A DNA stretch of 21,106 nucleotides from Prolixibacteraceae bacterium (lineage in GTDB: Bacteria; Bacteroidota; Bacteroidia; Bacteroidales; Prolixibacteraceae): positions 1 through 21,106 of the forward strand of contig DMSQ01000021.1 of NCBI GenBank assembly GCA_003457135.1, read 5' to 3'. Positions 6,861-13,145 of this stretch are shown in pieces. A program made the translations under genes and the position numbers. Numbering within the stretch: position 1 is the stretch's first letter; each line of letters begins with the position of its first letter. The notes under the pieces are model-generated. The model saw only the letters and a list, made by a program, of their open reading frames with translations, did not search any database and was not told the DNA's origin.

Positions 6861-8755
6861 TACGCTCTCCCGCCCTTGCCTTCCACATAATTGATAAACG
6901 AAGTATTCACCACTTTGTTCCCGCCGGGTGTCGGGTAGTTCCCGGTAAAGTACCAGTCACCAGTATCGTTCGGACAGGCCTCGTGAAGGTTTTCGATGGT
7001 CTGGTAAATAATTTCAACCTCAGCATTGCAGTCGTCTGGTTTCAGCAATTCAGCGATTTTTGCTGATACTTCCTCGGCCTTAAACGGTTTGTATATTTCT
7101 TTCACGTAGTTAACGATTTCCTCTTTGGGCAGGTTTTCCTGTTCTTTGCATTTGCGGTAAACCTCATCAATGACATGTTCCTGATTAGTATCTTTCAATA
7201 ATTCGATGGTGGCATTAAACGCGATAAACTTGTCGAGTACAGCCATGTCAATTCCGTAACAATCGGGATAGCGAATCTGGGGTGCAGACGAAATGATGAT
7301 TATTTTCTTCGGGTGCAGGCGGTCCAGAATTTTCAGGATACTTTTCTTAAGTGTAGTACCACGCACAATCGAATCGTCTATAATCACCATGGTATCTGTA
7401 TTTTCCCGGATAATGCCATAAGTGACATCATAGACATGGGCAACCAGGTCGTCGCGGCTGGCATCATCGGCAATAAAAGTGCGCAGTTTCACGTCTTTGA
7501 TGGCCAGTTTTTCCACCCGGGGTTCAACCGAAAGAATTGTTGTTAATTCTTCATTGGTCAGGTTGCCATTCCGGTCTTTCAGTTGCTTGATTTTCCAGTC
7601 AACACAATATTGACGAACGCCCTGGACCAGGCCGTAGAAAGCTGTTTCAGAGGTATTCGGGATATAAGAAAATACGGTATTTTCGATGTCGTAGTTGATC
7701 AATTTCAGGATAGCCGGCGATAATAAACGTCCGAGCTTTTTGCGTTCCTGATAAATATCTTTGTCGCTTCCACGCGAAAAATAGATACGTTCGAACGAAC
7801 AGGAGCGGCGGGTATGCGGCACCCGGATCATTTTACTGGAAACCGATCCGTCTTTTTTGATGATCAGGGCTTCTCCGGGCTTGACCTCACTGACGTTTTC
7901 AGGTTTCACGTTCATCACCGTTTGAATGACCGGACGCTCAGAGGCAACAACCACAATCTCGTCGTCGTAATAATAAAATGCAGGGCGGATTCCCCATGGG
8001 TCGCGCATCACAAATGCGTCGCCATGCCCGAACATACCGGCAATGGTATATCCGCCATCCCAGTCTTTACTGGCGTTTTCGAGTACTTTCTGGACATCCA
8101 GGTTTTTTTCGATCAGGGGAGATATTTCGCGGTTCGAATAGCCTTCGTTCTTGTATTGCCTGAAATGCAACTGGTTTTCCTCTTCCAGAAAGTGCCCCAC
8201 TTTTTCAAGAATAGTTACGGTATCGGTGTAAGCCTTCGGATGTTGTCCAAGTGAAATTAGTTTTTGAAAAAGCTCATCGGTATTGGTGAGGTTAAAATTT
8301 CCTGCAAGGGCTAAAGTACGCGATTTCCAGTTGTTCTGGCGCATGACCGGATGCACAAATTCAATGCTGTTCTGCCCGAAAGTTCCATAACGTAAATGCC
8401 CGAGATAGACCTCGCCTGAGAAAGGAACATTTTCGTAAATCCACCGGACATCAGCACCTTTAGGTTTATTTTTTTCAGCCTTTTTAATCCCTTTGGCAAC
8501 CTTGTCGAAGATGTTTTTTATCGGGTTTTGTTCAATCGAGCGATGACGGTTGATATACTCCTGCCCCGGTTCAAGTTCCATTTTAACATTCACAATTCCG
8601 GCTCCGTCTTGTCCGCGGTTATGCTGCTTCTCCATAAGTAAATACAGCTTATTGAGACCATATTGCCAGGTGCCGTATTTTTCCTTGTAGTATTCAAGCG
8701 GCTTGCGTAACCGTATCAATGCAATTCCACACTCATGTTTAATCAATTCGCTCAT
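6857..8755 (-). CDS. Amidophosphoribosyltransferase (PurF) homologue, long 632-residue form
   Basis: PurF makes 5-phosphoribosylamine from PRPP and glutamine, the first step of purine synthesis. This homologue has an N-terminal Ntn-hydrolase glutaminase domain: Cys9 in HECGIA after an 8-residue leader, which suggests propeptide removal as in B. subtilis PurF; HNRGQDGAG (45-53); and GNFNLTN (152-158). The phosphoribosyltransferase domain has FERIYFSRGSD (321-331), the PRPP loop VIIDDSIVRGTT (457-468) and SSAPQIRYPDCYGID (489-503). It ends with WYFTGNYPTPGG (601-612). It is about 130-160 residues longer than usual PurF. The extra length includes a stretch of roughly 40 residues at about 385-425 and an extended linker near 55-115. 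It could be the cell's only PurF or a second, specialised paralogue. The start overlaps the upstream SPOR gene by ATGA. Confidence 0.88.
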   Translation of the reverse strand: MSELIKHECGIALIRLRKPLEYYKEKYGTWQYGLNKLYLLMEKQHNRGQDGAGIVNVKMELEPGQEYINRHRSIEQNPIKNIFDKVAKGIKKAEKNKPKGADVRWIYENVPFSGEVYLGHLRYGTFGQNSIEFVHPVMRQNNWKSRTLALAGNFNLTNTDELFQKLISLGQHPKAYTDTVTILEKVGHFLEEENQLHFRQYKNEGYSNREISPLIEKNLDVQKVLENASKDWDGGYTIAGMFGHGDAFVMRDPWGIRPAFYYYDDEIVVVASERPVIQTVMNVKPENVSEVKPGEALIIKKDGSVSSKMIRVPHTRRSCSFERIYFSRGSDKDIYQERKKLGRLLSPAILKLINYDIENTVFSYIPNTSETAFYGLVQGVRQYCVDWKIKQLKDRNGNLTNEELTTILSVEPRVEKLAIKDVKLRTFIADDASRDDLVAHVYDVTYGIIRENTDTMVIIDDSIVRGTTLKKSILKILDRLHPKKIIIISSAPQIRYPDCYGIDMAVLDKFIAFNATIELLKDTNQEHVIDEVYRKCKEQENLPKEEIVNYVKEIYKPFKAEEVSAKIAELLKPDDCNAEVEIIYQTIENLHEACPNDTGDWYFTGNYPTPGGNKVVNTSFINYVEGKGGRAY

Positions 8756-9246
8756 TGTTCTTCGGTTTGTTCTACAGATTCAGGAAAAAGCTCCGGAAAC
8801 CGGATAAAATCTTTTACTATAAAAGCATTTGGATATTTCGATGCGATAGTTGCCTTTGTTTTCAGCGCTTCGCTCTTGTTGCGAAAATCGCCGATCCGCA
8901 CTTTAAAATTGGGCGTTTGAAACAGCATGTAGCTGGGAATAGTTGGAAATACGAGATTAAATTCGTTTCTCACCCGAACAGACTGTTGGCGGGCATTACT
9001 TTCCGAACTGAAGAAAACTTCAAGCCGGTAACCATCTATTCCATGTTTGCGCTGATTAATCTGGAAATGCCTGACAAGCAAATCGGTTATTCGCGGGTCT
9101 TGTCTGATCTGAAGTTTCCCGAGCAATTCTTCCATTTTTGCAGATTGGCTTGAAAAACCTGAGGCCAGGTCAAGTGTGTCTGTCTGAGCATAGCCAGATG
9201 AAATCCAGATAATAAAACAGATGATGACACTACACAAATACCTCAT
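8752..9246 (-). CDS. Exported SPOR-domain protein
   Basis: A 164-residue protein with a signal peptide (about 1-20, hydrophobic core VIICFIIWISSGYA) and a C-terminal SPOR-like domain (about 70-150). The beta-alpha-beta pattern is visible: GYRLEVFFSSESNARQQSVRVRNEF, then FKVRIGDFRNKSEALKTKATIASKYPNAFIV. SPOR domains bind denuded peptidoglycan glycan strands, so a periplasmic, cell-wall-related role is likely. The short linker before the domain has LLVRHFQINQRK. The last four bases, ATGA (8752-8755), contain both its stop and the start of the PurF-like gene, so the second is probably translated by re-initiation. A good promoter precedes it at 9267-9294. Confidence 0.85.
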   Translation of the reverse strand: MRYLCSVIICFIIWISSGYAQTDTLDLASGFSSQSAKMEELLGKLQIRQDPRITDLLVRHFQINQRKHGIDGYRLEVFFSSESNARQQSVRVRNEFNLVFPTIPSYMLFQTPNFKVRIGDFRNKSEALKTKATIASKYPNAFIVKDFIRFPELFPESVEQTEEQ

Positions 9247-9266
9247 ACGATCAGTTTTTGAGTTTG

Positions 9267-9294
9267 CAAATATAAGATTTTAATGGCACAACAA
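9267..9294 (-). promoter_or_regulatory. Predicted promoter of the SPOR/PurF-like operon
   Basis: On the minus strand, TTG (9292-9294), a 17-bp spacer and TATATTTG (9267-9274) form a very good Bacteroidota TTG-N17-TAnnTTTG promoter. It ends 20 bp before the ATG at 9246. Confidence 0.6.
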
Positions 9295-9450
9295 TGAATT
9301 GGGAATCGCATGGATTAATGATTTTCTGACCGAAAATTAATTCAAAACGATTGATTTACAAACCTTCTATCTCCATTTTTCCTCGTTTATAACATTCAAA
9401 TTATAACTCAGTTGAAAGGATTTTTTCCTGAATGTTAATTTTTTGTTTTT

Positions 9451-9485
9451 GGGCCTCCCCCCAACCCCCTCCAAAAGAGGGGGCT
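9451..9485 (-). repeat. GC-rich intergenic palindromic repeat, copy 1
   Basis: Contains the hairpin CCCCCTC (9465-9471) / GAGGGGG (9477-9483) with loop CAAAA, followed on the minus strand by TTGGGGGGAGGC. Read on the minus strand it matches copy 2 (9784-9814) with a few changes. It lies in inverted orientation to copy 2. Confidence 0.8.
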
Positions 9486-9747
9486 AAAGAACCAGCCTGG
9501 TTAAACATACAATTATTAGGCGATCAATTCAAATAGTTACTGAAAGAGACCTTCTTATTATTTCTCCAAAGTCTCTGAGATATCCTTCAGAGAGCAAGGA
9601 TATATGTAATTTTTAATTCTTGCTTATTTCTGAAAAATAGTGAGATTTGTGATTCAAATAATTCATGAATGGAATAATCTGAGAAACTTTTGAAATTCAA
9701 GGTTATAACATTCAACATCTTAATCATTTTTCAGAATGATTGATCAA

Positions 9748-9834
9748 ATGAGTGAAAACAAAATAAACATGAACAACCAAAAATCCCCCTCCTTTGGAGG
9801 GGATAGGGGAGGCTATTATGAGCAAATTAATTGA
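9748..9834 (+). CDS. Possible 28-residue leader peptide made from the repeat
   Basis: A short frame starting ATG at 9748 (second ATG at 9769) runs through repeat copy 2, where it reads SPSFGGDRGG, and stops at TGA 9832-9834, 17 bp inside the next gene in another frame. Ribosomes reading it would pass the repeat hairpin and expose the GGGGAGG used by the next gene. No Shine-Dalgarno precedes it. It may be only chance coding, so confidence is low. Confidence 0.2.
   Translation: MSENKINMNNQKSPSFGGDRGGYYEQIN
9784..9814 (+). repeat. GC-rich intergenic palindromic repeat, copy 2, supplying the ribosome binding site
   Basis: CCCCTCC (9786-9792) and GGAGGGG (9796-9802) form a 7-bp stem with a 3-nt loop, followed by ATAGGGGAGGCT. 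It differs from the copy at 13185-13215 at two of 31 positions. The GGGGAGG at 9806-9812 lies 5 bp before ATG 9818 and is a near-consensus Shine-Dalgarno, unusual in this window, where most starts have none. Confidence 0.85.
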
Positions 9835-10162
9835 CGATTTTAACAGCTACCGGACCCGCATGAACGAAAAAATCATGGCGGCTGACAACAAAGTGATTAA
9901 ACGTATTTACAGTGCTGACACCCTGACTTATCAGGAGGGCGCTTTGAGTACCAAAACAAAGGAAATGCTCGGGCTGGTTTCATCCATGGTGCTTCGCTGC
10001 GACGATTGCGTCAAATATCATCTTGGTAAATGCTACGAATTGGGAGTGACAACCGATGAGGTTTTCGAAATATTTTCGGTAGCCAACCTGGTTGGAGGAA
10101 CTATTGTGATTCCACATACCAGAAGGGCTGTAGAATATTGGGAAGAATTGCAGAATCAGTAA
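9818..10162 (+). CDS. Carboxymuconolactone decarboxylase / AhpD-family protein
   Basis: A 114-residue, all-helical protein of the CMD/AhpD-like family. The CxxC-x3-H motif typical of the AhpD branch is present: C61-D-D-C64-V-K-Y-H68, within VLRCDDCVKYHLGKC. Those proteins act as thiol-disulphide or peroxide-related redox enzymes; true carboxymuconolactone decarboxylases lack the CxxC. A third cysteine, C72, follows closely. The ATG at 9818 was chosen because it has a strong GGGGAGG five bases upstream, provided by the repeat at 9784-9814. An in-frame TTG at 9794 would lie inside the repeat and is unlikely. No partner peroxidase is next to it; the next gene is convergent. Confidence 0.9.
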   Translation: MSKLIDDFNSYRTRMNEKIMAADNKVIKRIYSADTLTYQEGALSTKTKEMLGLVSSMVLRCDDCVKYHLGKCYELGVTTDEVFEIFSVANLVGGTIVIPHTRRAVEYWEELQNQ

Positions 10163-10224
10163 AAAATCGGGGGTGGAAGTTTTTTAACCACATACCTTCG
10201 ATAACACTTTAAAAAAATGAAATA

Positions 10225-10244
10225 CCCCGCTACAACAAGCGGGG
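10225..10244. terminator. Bidirectional hairpin terminator between convergent genes
   Basis: CCCCGCT (10225-10231) pairs with AGCGGGG (10238-10244) around a 6-nt loop. On the minus strand a T-run (ATTTTTTT) follows about 8 bases beyond the stem, which fits termination of the NTF2-like gene. On the + strand a TTTTT run follows about 10 bases later. It sits between two convergent stop codons. Confidence 0.6.
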
Positions 10245-10311
10245 CACGGGGAAATTTTTGATTCGCTTCAAAAAAAACATAACACACTGAAATCCATAAT
10301 TAAAGCTACGA

Positions 10312-10701
10312 TTATGGATTCACAATTTCCGCAGAATCTGCTGCCTGAAAGAAATGTGAAACTTTCCCATTTTTAAATGTCCAGGCATGCATCGCATTTG
10401 CCTTGAATTCTTTCCCGGTTGCTTTCCACGTTCCTTTATAGTAGCCGACCATGACTATCTTATCGCCACCATCAACAAACTCAGTAATTTCGATGTTAAA
10501 TCCATCGTAGTACATCGGAATATTGGCAAAAACACCTTCAACAATTGCCTGTGCCCCTACAAAAATTCCATCTCCATGTACGAATGGGAACCCAGTACAT
10601 TCTGCCCATACTATGTCCGGTTGCCAGATGGCAATAACTGCTTCAACATTTCCTAAAGAAAAATCTTTGTACGCTTGTTTTAAAATTTCTAAGTTGCTCA
10701 T
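10312..10701 (-). CDS. SnoaL-like / NTF2-like family protein
   Basis: A 129-residue protein with the cone-shaped NTF2-like fold pattern: N-terminal helices MSNLEILKQAYKDFSLGNVEAVIAIW (the family's usual 'xxxAYxAFxxGDxxAxxxxW' look), then strands IVWAEC, a GAQAIVEGVF helix (49-58), and strands FNIEITEF, KIVMVGYYKGTWKATGKEF, AMHAWTFKNGKVSHFFQAAD (103-122). Members include polyketide cyclases, isomerases and many proteins of unknown role, so no substrate can be given. ATG at 10701 has no Shine-Dalgarno. It is monocistronic: the hairpin at 10225-10244 follows its 3' end, and yjjX lies 175 bp upstream on the same strand. Confidence 0.88.
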   Translation of the reverse strand: MSNLEILKQAYKDFSLGNVEAVIAIWQPDIVWAECTGFPFVHGDGIFVGAQAIVEGVFANIPMYYDGFNIEITEFVDGGDKIVMVGYYKGTWKATGKEFKANAMHAWTFKNGKVSHFFQAADSAEIVNP

Positions 10702-10876
10702 AATATTCTTTTAAATGGATTATAAAATTGTCTGTACGAAATGATTTTCAATAAGTTTGCAATTAAAGACTTTTTTGTCTTAAAATAAAAACAGAGACAC
10801 AAAACCTACGACCAGAAACTTCGTATATTGCTGGTTTAAAAGTTATTAATTGCAGGAAGCAATTTTTAAGAAATAC

Positions 10877-11428
10877 CTAATGACTGGCGCCTAATAGATA
10901 GTCAGAATACAATTCCGGGTTTAAAAACGGGATAAAAGCCATTTGTACCGCAGGCAGGTAAAGTGATTTCCGGGTAATCACATCGTTGGTCAGCAGACCA
11001 ACAGCGCCATTTTGCTGCTTTGAATTACTTTTCCTGAAGACTACATCATCGGCATCGCCCAATTCCATTCCCTGATGGACAAGCCTGGCAACTTCAGGTG
11101 GAAGAAAAAATCCGGCAGTACGGGCTTTTCCTGTCGTTACTCCATTACTGATCACAATCCAGGCAAAGGCCATCAATCCTGAAACCGACTCCTCCACCCC
11201 ACCCTCAATTCCAACATAGAAATCGTAATCTGGGAATTGAATCTGAGTATTTTTTACTCTTGATTCAGCACCCTGCAAAGTTTCCAGATCGCTCATTGGC
11301 TGATCCGAAACTCCACTTCCGACTGATACACCAATCACTTCAATGGTTTCGTCCAAAAACACTGTTAATCCTTCCTTTACGGCATCCATTTTCACTGGAT
11401 TTTTGGATGCCACCACTATTTTTATCAT
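10877..11428 (-). CDS. yjjX: Inosine/xanthosine triphosphatase (YjjX / NTPase family)
   Basis: Hydrolyses non-canonical nucleotides ITP and XTP (house-cleaning), keeping deaminated purines out of RNA and DNA. The 183-residue protein shows the family motifs in order: VVASKNPVK (5-13) for nucleotide binding, SGVSDQPMSDLETLQGAESR (38-57), YVGIEGGVEE (71-80), TGKARTAGFFLPPEV (99-113), LGDADDVVF (123-131) and QQNGAVGLLTNDVITRKSLY (138-157). It is of full length. ATG at 11428; the spacer to the divergent GNAT gene is 146 bp and contains the short palindrome TCAGTT-TC-AACTGA (11515-11528). Confidence 0.92.
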   Translation of the reverse strand: MIKIVVASKNPVKMDAVKEGLTVFLDETIEVIGVSVGSGVSDQPMSDLETLQGAESRVKNTQIQFPDYDFYVGIEGGVEESVSGLMAFAWIVISNGVTTGKARTAGFFLPPEVARLVHQGMELGDADDVVFRKSNSKQQNGAVGLLTNDVITRKSLYLPAVQMAFIPFLNPELYSDYLLGASH

Positions 11429-11574
11429 ATTGGATAAATCAATTTGAATTCGAAAATACGAAAAAACCCGACTTGCCGTTGAACTCTGCCAACTGTTTCA
11501 GGTTTATTGTCAGGTCAGTTTCAACTGAGCAAAATTATTTTCTTAATTTAGCGATTCCAATAATTCATCAACAA

Positions 11575-12024
11575 ATGATAATCCGACAGGCAAACGATAC
11601 AGATTCGGCCAGTATTATTGAATTTCAACTGGCCATGGCAATGGAAACTGAGCAGCTTCAACTTCACGAACCAACAGTTATGAAAGGTGTAGCAGCAGTT
11701 TTTAAAGATTCGTCGAAGGGCATTTATTACGTAGCTGAAACCGATGGGAAGGTAGTTGGCTCGTTACTTACCACCTTTGAATGGAGCGACTGGCGCAACG
11801 GAACTGTACTTTGGATTCAATCGGTTTATGTGAAGCCCGAATTTCGAAAACGAAGCATTTTCAGCCTACTTTATAAACACGTTCAAGCAAAGGTTAATAC
11901 AAATCCAGACTTGCGGGGTATCCGTTTATATGCCGACAAAACTAATATTCCGGCACATAGAGTTTACAAACATCTTGGAATGACCGCCGAACATTACCAG
12001 ATGTTTGAATGGATGAAAGGATAA
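11575..12024 (+). CDS. GNAT-family N-acetyltransferase
   Basis: A 149-residue acetyl-CoA-dependent acetyltransferase; the acceptor is unknown. Visible are the N-terminal IIRQANDTDSASIIEFQ helix, the beta strands GIYYVAETDGKVVGSLLTT (49-67), motif A with IQSVYVKPEFRKRSIFSLLY (81-100), and motif B with LYADKTNIPAHRVYKHLGM (118-136). In motif A the pyrophosphate-binding loop, normally R/Q-x-x-G-x-G/A, reads RKRSIF, so the first glycine is serine; many relatives have RKKGVF here. Acetyl-CoA binding is probably still possible. The frame stays open upstream to 11260, but that part runs antisense through yjjX, so ATG 11575 is the start. Heptanucleotide-like repeats follow its stop. Confidence 0.9.
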   Translation: MIIRQANDTDSASIIEFQLAMAMETEQLQLHEPTVMKGVAAVFKDSSKGIYYVAETDGKVVGSLLTTFEWSDWRNGTVLWIQSVYVKPEFRKRSIFSLLYKHVQAKVNTNPDLRGIRLYADKTNIPAHRVYKHLGMTAEHYQMFEWMKG

Positions 12025-12034
12025 AAAAAAGTGA

Positions 12035-12126
12035 TCAGTACTCAGTCGCAGTTGACAGAAAAATGTTGCGGGTTGCGTGATACGAGTTATGTATCCCCGA
12101 AACACGAAACATGAAACACGAAACAA
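12035..12126 (+). repeat. Heptanucleotide-periodic repeats of several consensus types
   Basis: First, a 26-bp word (12035-12060) with CAGT recurring every 6-7 bases; the same word, with three differences, occurs inverted at 19038-19063. Then 7-bp units in continuous phase: GTTGCGG, GTTGCGT, GATACGA, GTTATGT (12065-12092), and GAAACAC, GAAACAT, GAAACAC, GAAACAA (12099-12126). They fill the whole gap between two + strand genes, about 30 bp before the next start. No protein is encoded. Confidence 0.8.
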
Positions 12127-12156
12127 CGATGAATCTTGATACTTAAAACTATTAAA

Positions 12157-13038
12157 ATGATTAAAAAACCAATTTCACCTGACGTAAGACAGCAACTAAT
12201 TCACGCTCAGCGTGAGGAGATTACTGAGTACCATATCTATTTGAAACTGGCTGAACAGACAAAAGATATGCACAACAGAAAAGTTCTGAAAGAAATTGCC
12301 GAAGACGAACTGAAACACTATAAAATCTGGTCAGCATACACCAACAAGGAAGTATCTCCCAGTCAATGGGAAATTCGGAAATATTACCTGATTTCGAAGA
12401 TTTTCGGGCTGACTTTTGGGCTGAAGCTCATGGAAAAAGGCGAAGAAAAAGCGCAAATCAATTACGCACTGATCGCCACAGAAGTACCCGAAGCTTTAAC
12501 TGTTGCGGAAGATGAAAACAAACATGAAAAAGAATTATTGGAGCTCATCGAGGAAGAACACCTGAAATACATGGGTTCGATTGTGCTCGGATTGAATGAT
12601 GCCCTGGTCGAAATCCTGGGAACACTTGCCGGGCTGACTTTTGCCCTTCAAAACACTAAACTGGTTGCCCTGGCCGGAATCATCACCGGAATTGCAGGGG
12701 CATTGTCAATGTCGTCATCCGAATATTTATCGAACAAAGCTGAAGGTAAAAATGATCTGGCCATTAAATCAGCGGTTTTTACAGGCATTGCCTATGTGAT
12801 TGCAGTTGTGTTTTTAGTTGCTCCCTATCTGATTTTCACCTCTCCTTTTGTTGCTTTGCTGGTTGCCCTGTTTGACTCAATCCTGATTGTATTCCTGTTC
12901 ACTTATTACATTTCGGTGGCCAACGATCAGCCTTTCAGGAAACGATTCACCGAAATGGTTGTTTTAAGCACCGTGGTTGGCCTTATTTCCTTCGGATTAG
13001 GATATTTGGTCAGGGTTTTATTCGGGATTGATATATAA
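12157..13038 (+). CDS. Ferritin-like/VIT1 fusion protein (MbfA-like iron transporter)
   Basis: A 293-residue fusion. Residues 10-135 form a rubrerythrin/ferritin-like four-helix domain with likely di-iron ligands: E21/E24 in QREEITEYH, E51-L-K-H54, E94/E97, and E120-N-K-H123. Residues 138-293 are a VIT1/CCC1-type membrane domain with five predicted helices (about 140-164, 168-187, 205-227, 230-253 and 266-289), starting with the family sequence GSIVLGLNDALVEILGTLAGL. MbfA of rhizobia has this architecture and exports iron from the cytoplasm, protecting against iron and peroxide stress; the same role is inferred here, and manganese is also possible. ATG 12157 was chosen over an in-frame TTG at 12136 because it begins the first helix normally. 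Confidence 0.92.
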   Translation: MIKKPISPDVRQQLIHAQREEITEYHIYLKLAEQTKDMHNRKVLKEIAEDELKHYKIWSAYTNKEVSPSQWEIRKYYLISKIFGLTFGLKLMEKGEEKAQINYALIATEVPEALTVAEDENKHEKELLELIEEEHLKYMGSIVLGLNDALVEILGTLAGLTFALQNTKLVALAGIITGIAGALSMSSSEYLSNKAEGKNDLAIKSAVFTGIAYVIAVVFLVAPYLIFTSPFVALLVALFDSILIVFLFTYYISVANDQPFRKRFTEMVVLSTVVGLISFGLGYLVRVLFGIDI

Positions 13039-13042
13039 AGAA

Positions 13043-13074
13043 AGCCCCCTTCCCGTTCCCCCAAGGGGGAAAGC
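13043..13074 (-). repeat. GC-rich intergenic palindromic repeat, copy 3 (diverged)
   Basis: TTCCCCC (13056-13062) and GGGGGAA (13065-13071) form a 7-bp stem with a 2-nt loop, flanked by AAGCCCCCT. On the minus strand it resembles copies 1, 2 and 4. It lies 5 bp after the stop of the ferritin/VIT1 gene and may fold in that transcript, but no T-tract follows. It is inverted relative to copy 4. Confidence 0.7.
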
Positions 13075-13145
13075 CTTTGGCGAAGAATATTCGGAACATT
13101 GATATTTCAAAGAAAAGTAAAAATTGACTGGAAGAAATATAACAA

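Larger units (their letters stand above)
9247..9817. other. 570-bp AT-rich gap between divergent genes, with two repeat copies
   Basis: No convincing protein gene fills this stretch. It holds the minus-strand promoter at its left edge and two inverted copies of a GC-rich palindromic repeat (9451-9485 and 9784-9814) enclosing about 300 bp of AT-rich DNA. One small repeat-derived frame lies at its right end (9748-9834). A 13-mer, TTATAACATTCAA, occurs at 9387-9399 and again at 9703-9715. No clear TAnnTTTG box was found for the rightward gene. Confidence 0.7.

Noticed and set aside
8755..9153. 132-codon + strand frame opposite the SPOR gene
   Set aside because: It is antisense to a gene with a clear signal peptide, domain and promoter, and its translation shows no family features.
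9387..9715. Direct repeat TTATAACATTCAA (9387-9399, 9703-9715)
   Set aside because: Only 13 bases in AT-rich DNA, no extension on either side; it could be chance.
11515..11528. Palindrome TCAGTT-TC-AACTGA between yjjX and the GNAT gene as an operator
   Set aside because: Short arms and no second copy or regulator to support it; noted only in the yjjX entry.
11260..11574. N-terminal extension of the GNAT protein
   Set aside because: The stretch runs antisense through yjjX and has no acetyltransferase features; the domain begins at ATG 11575.
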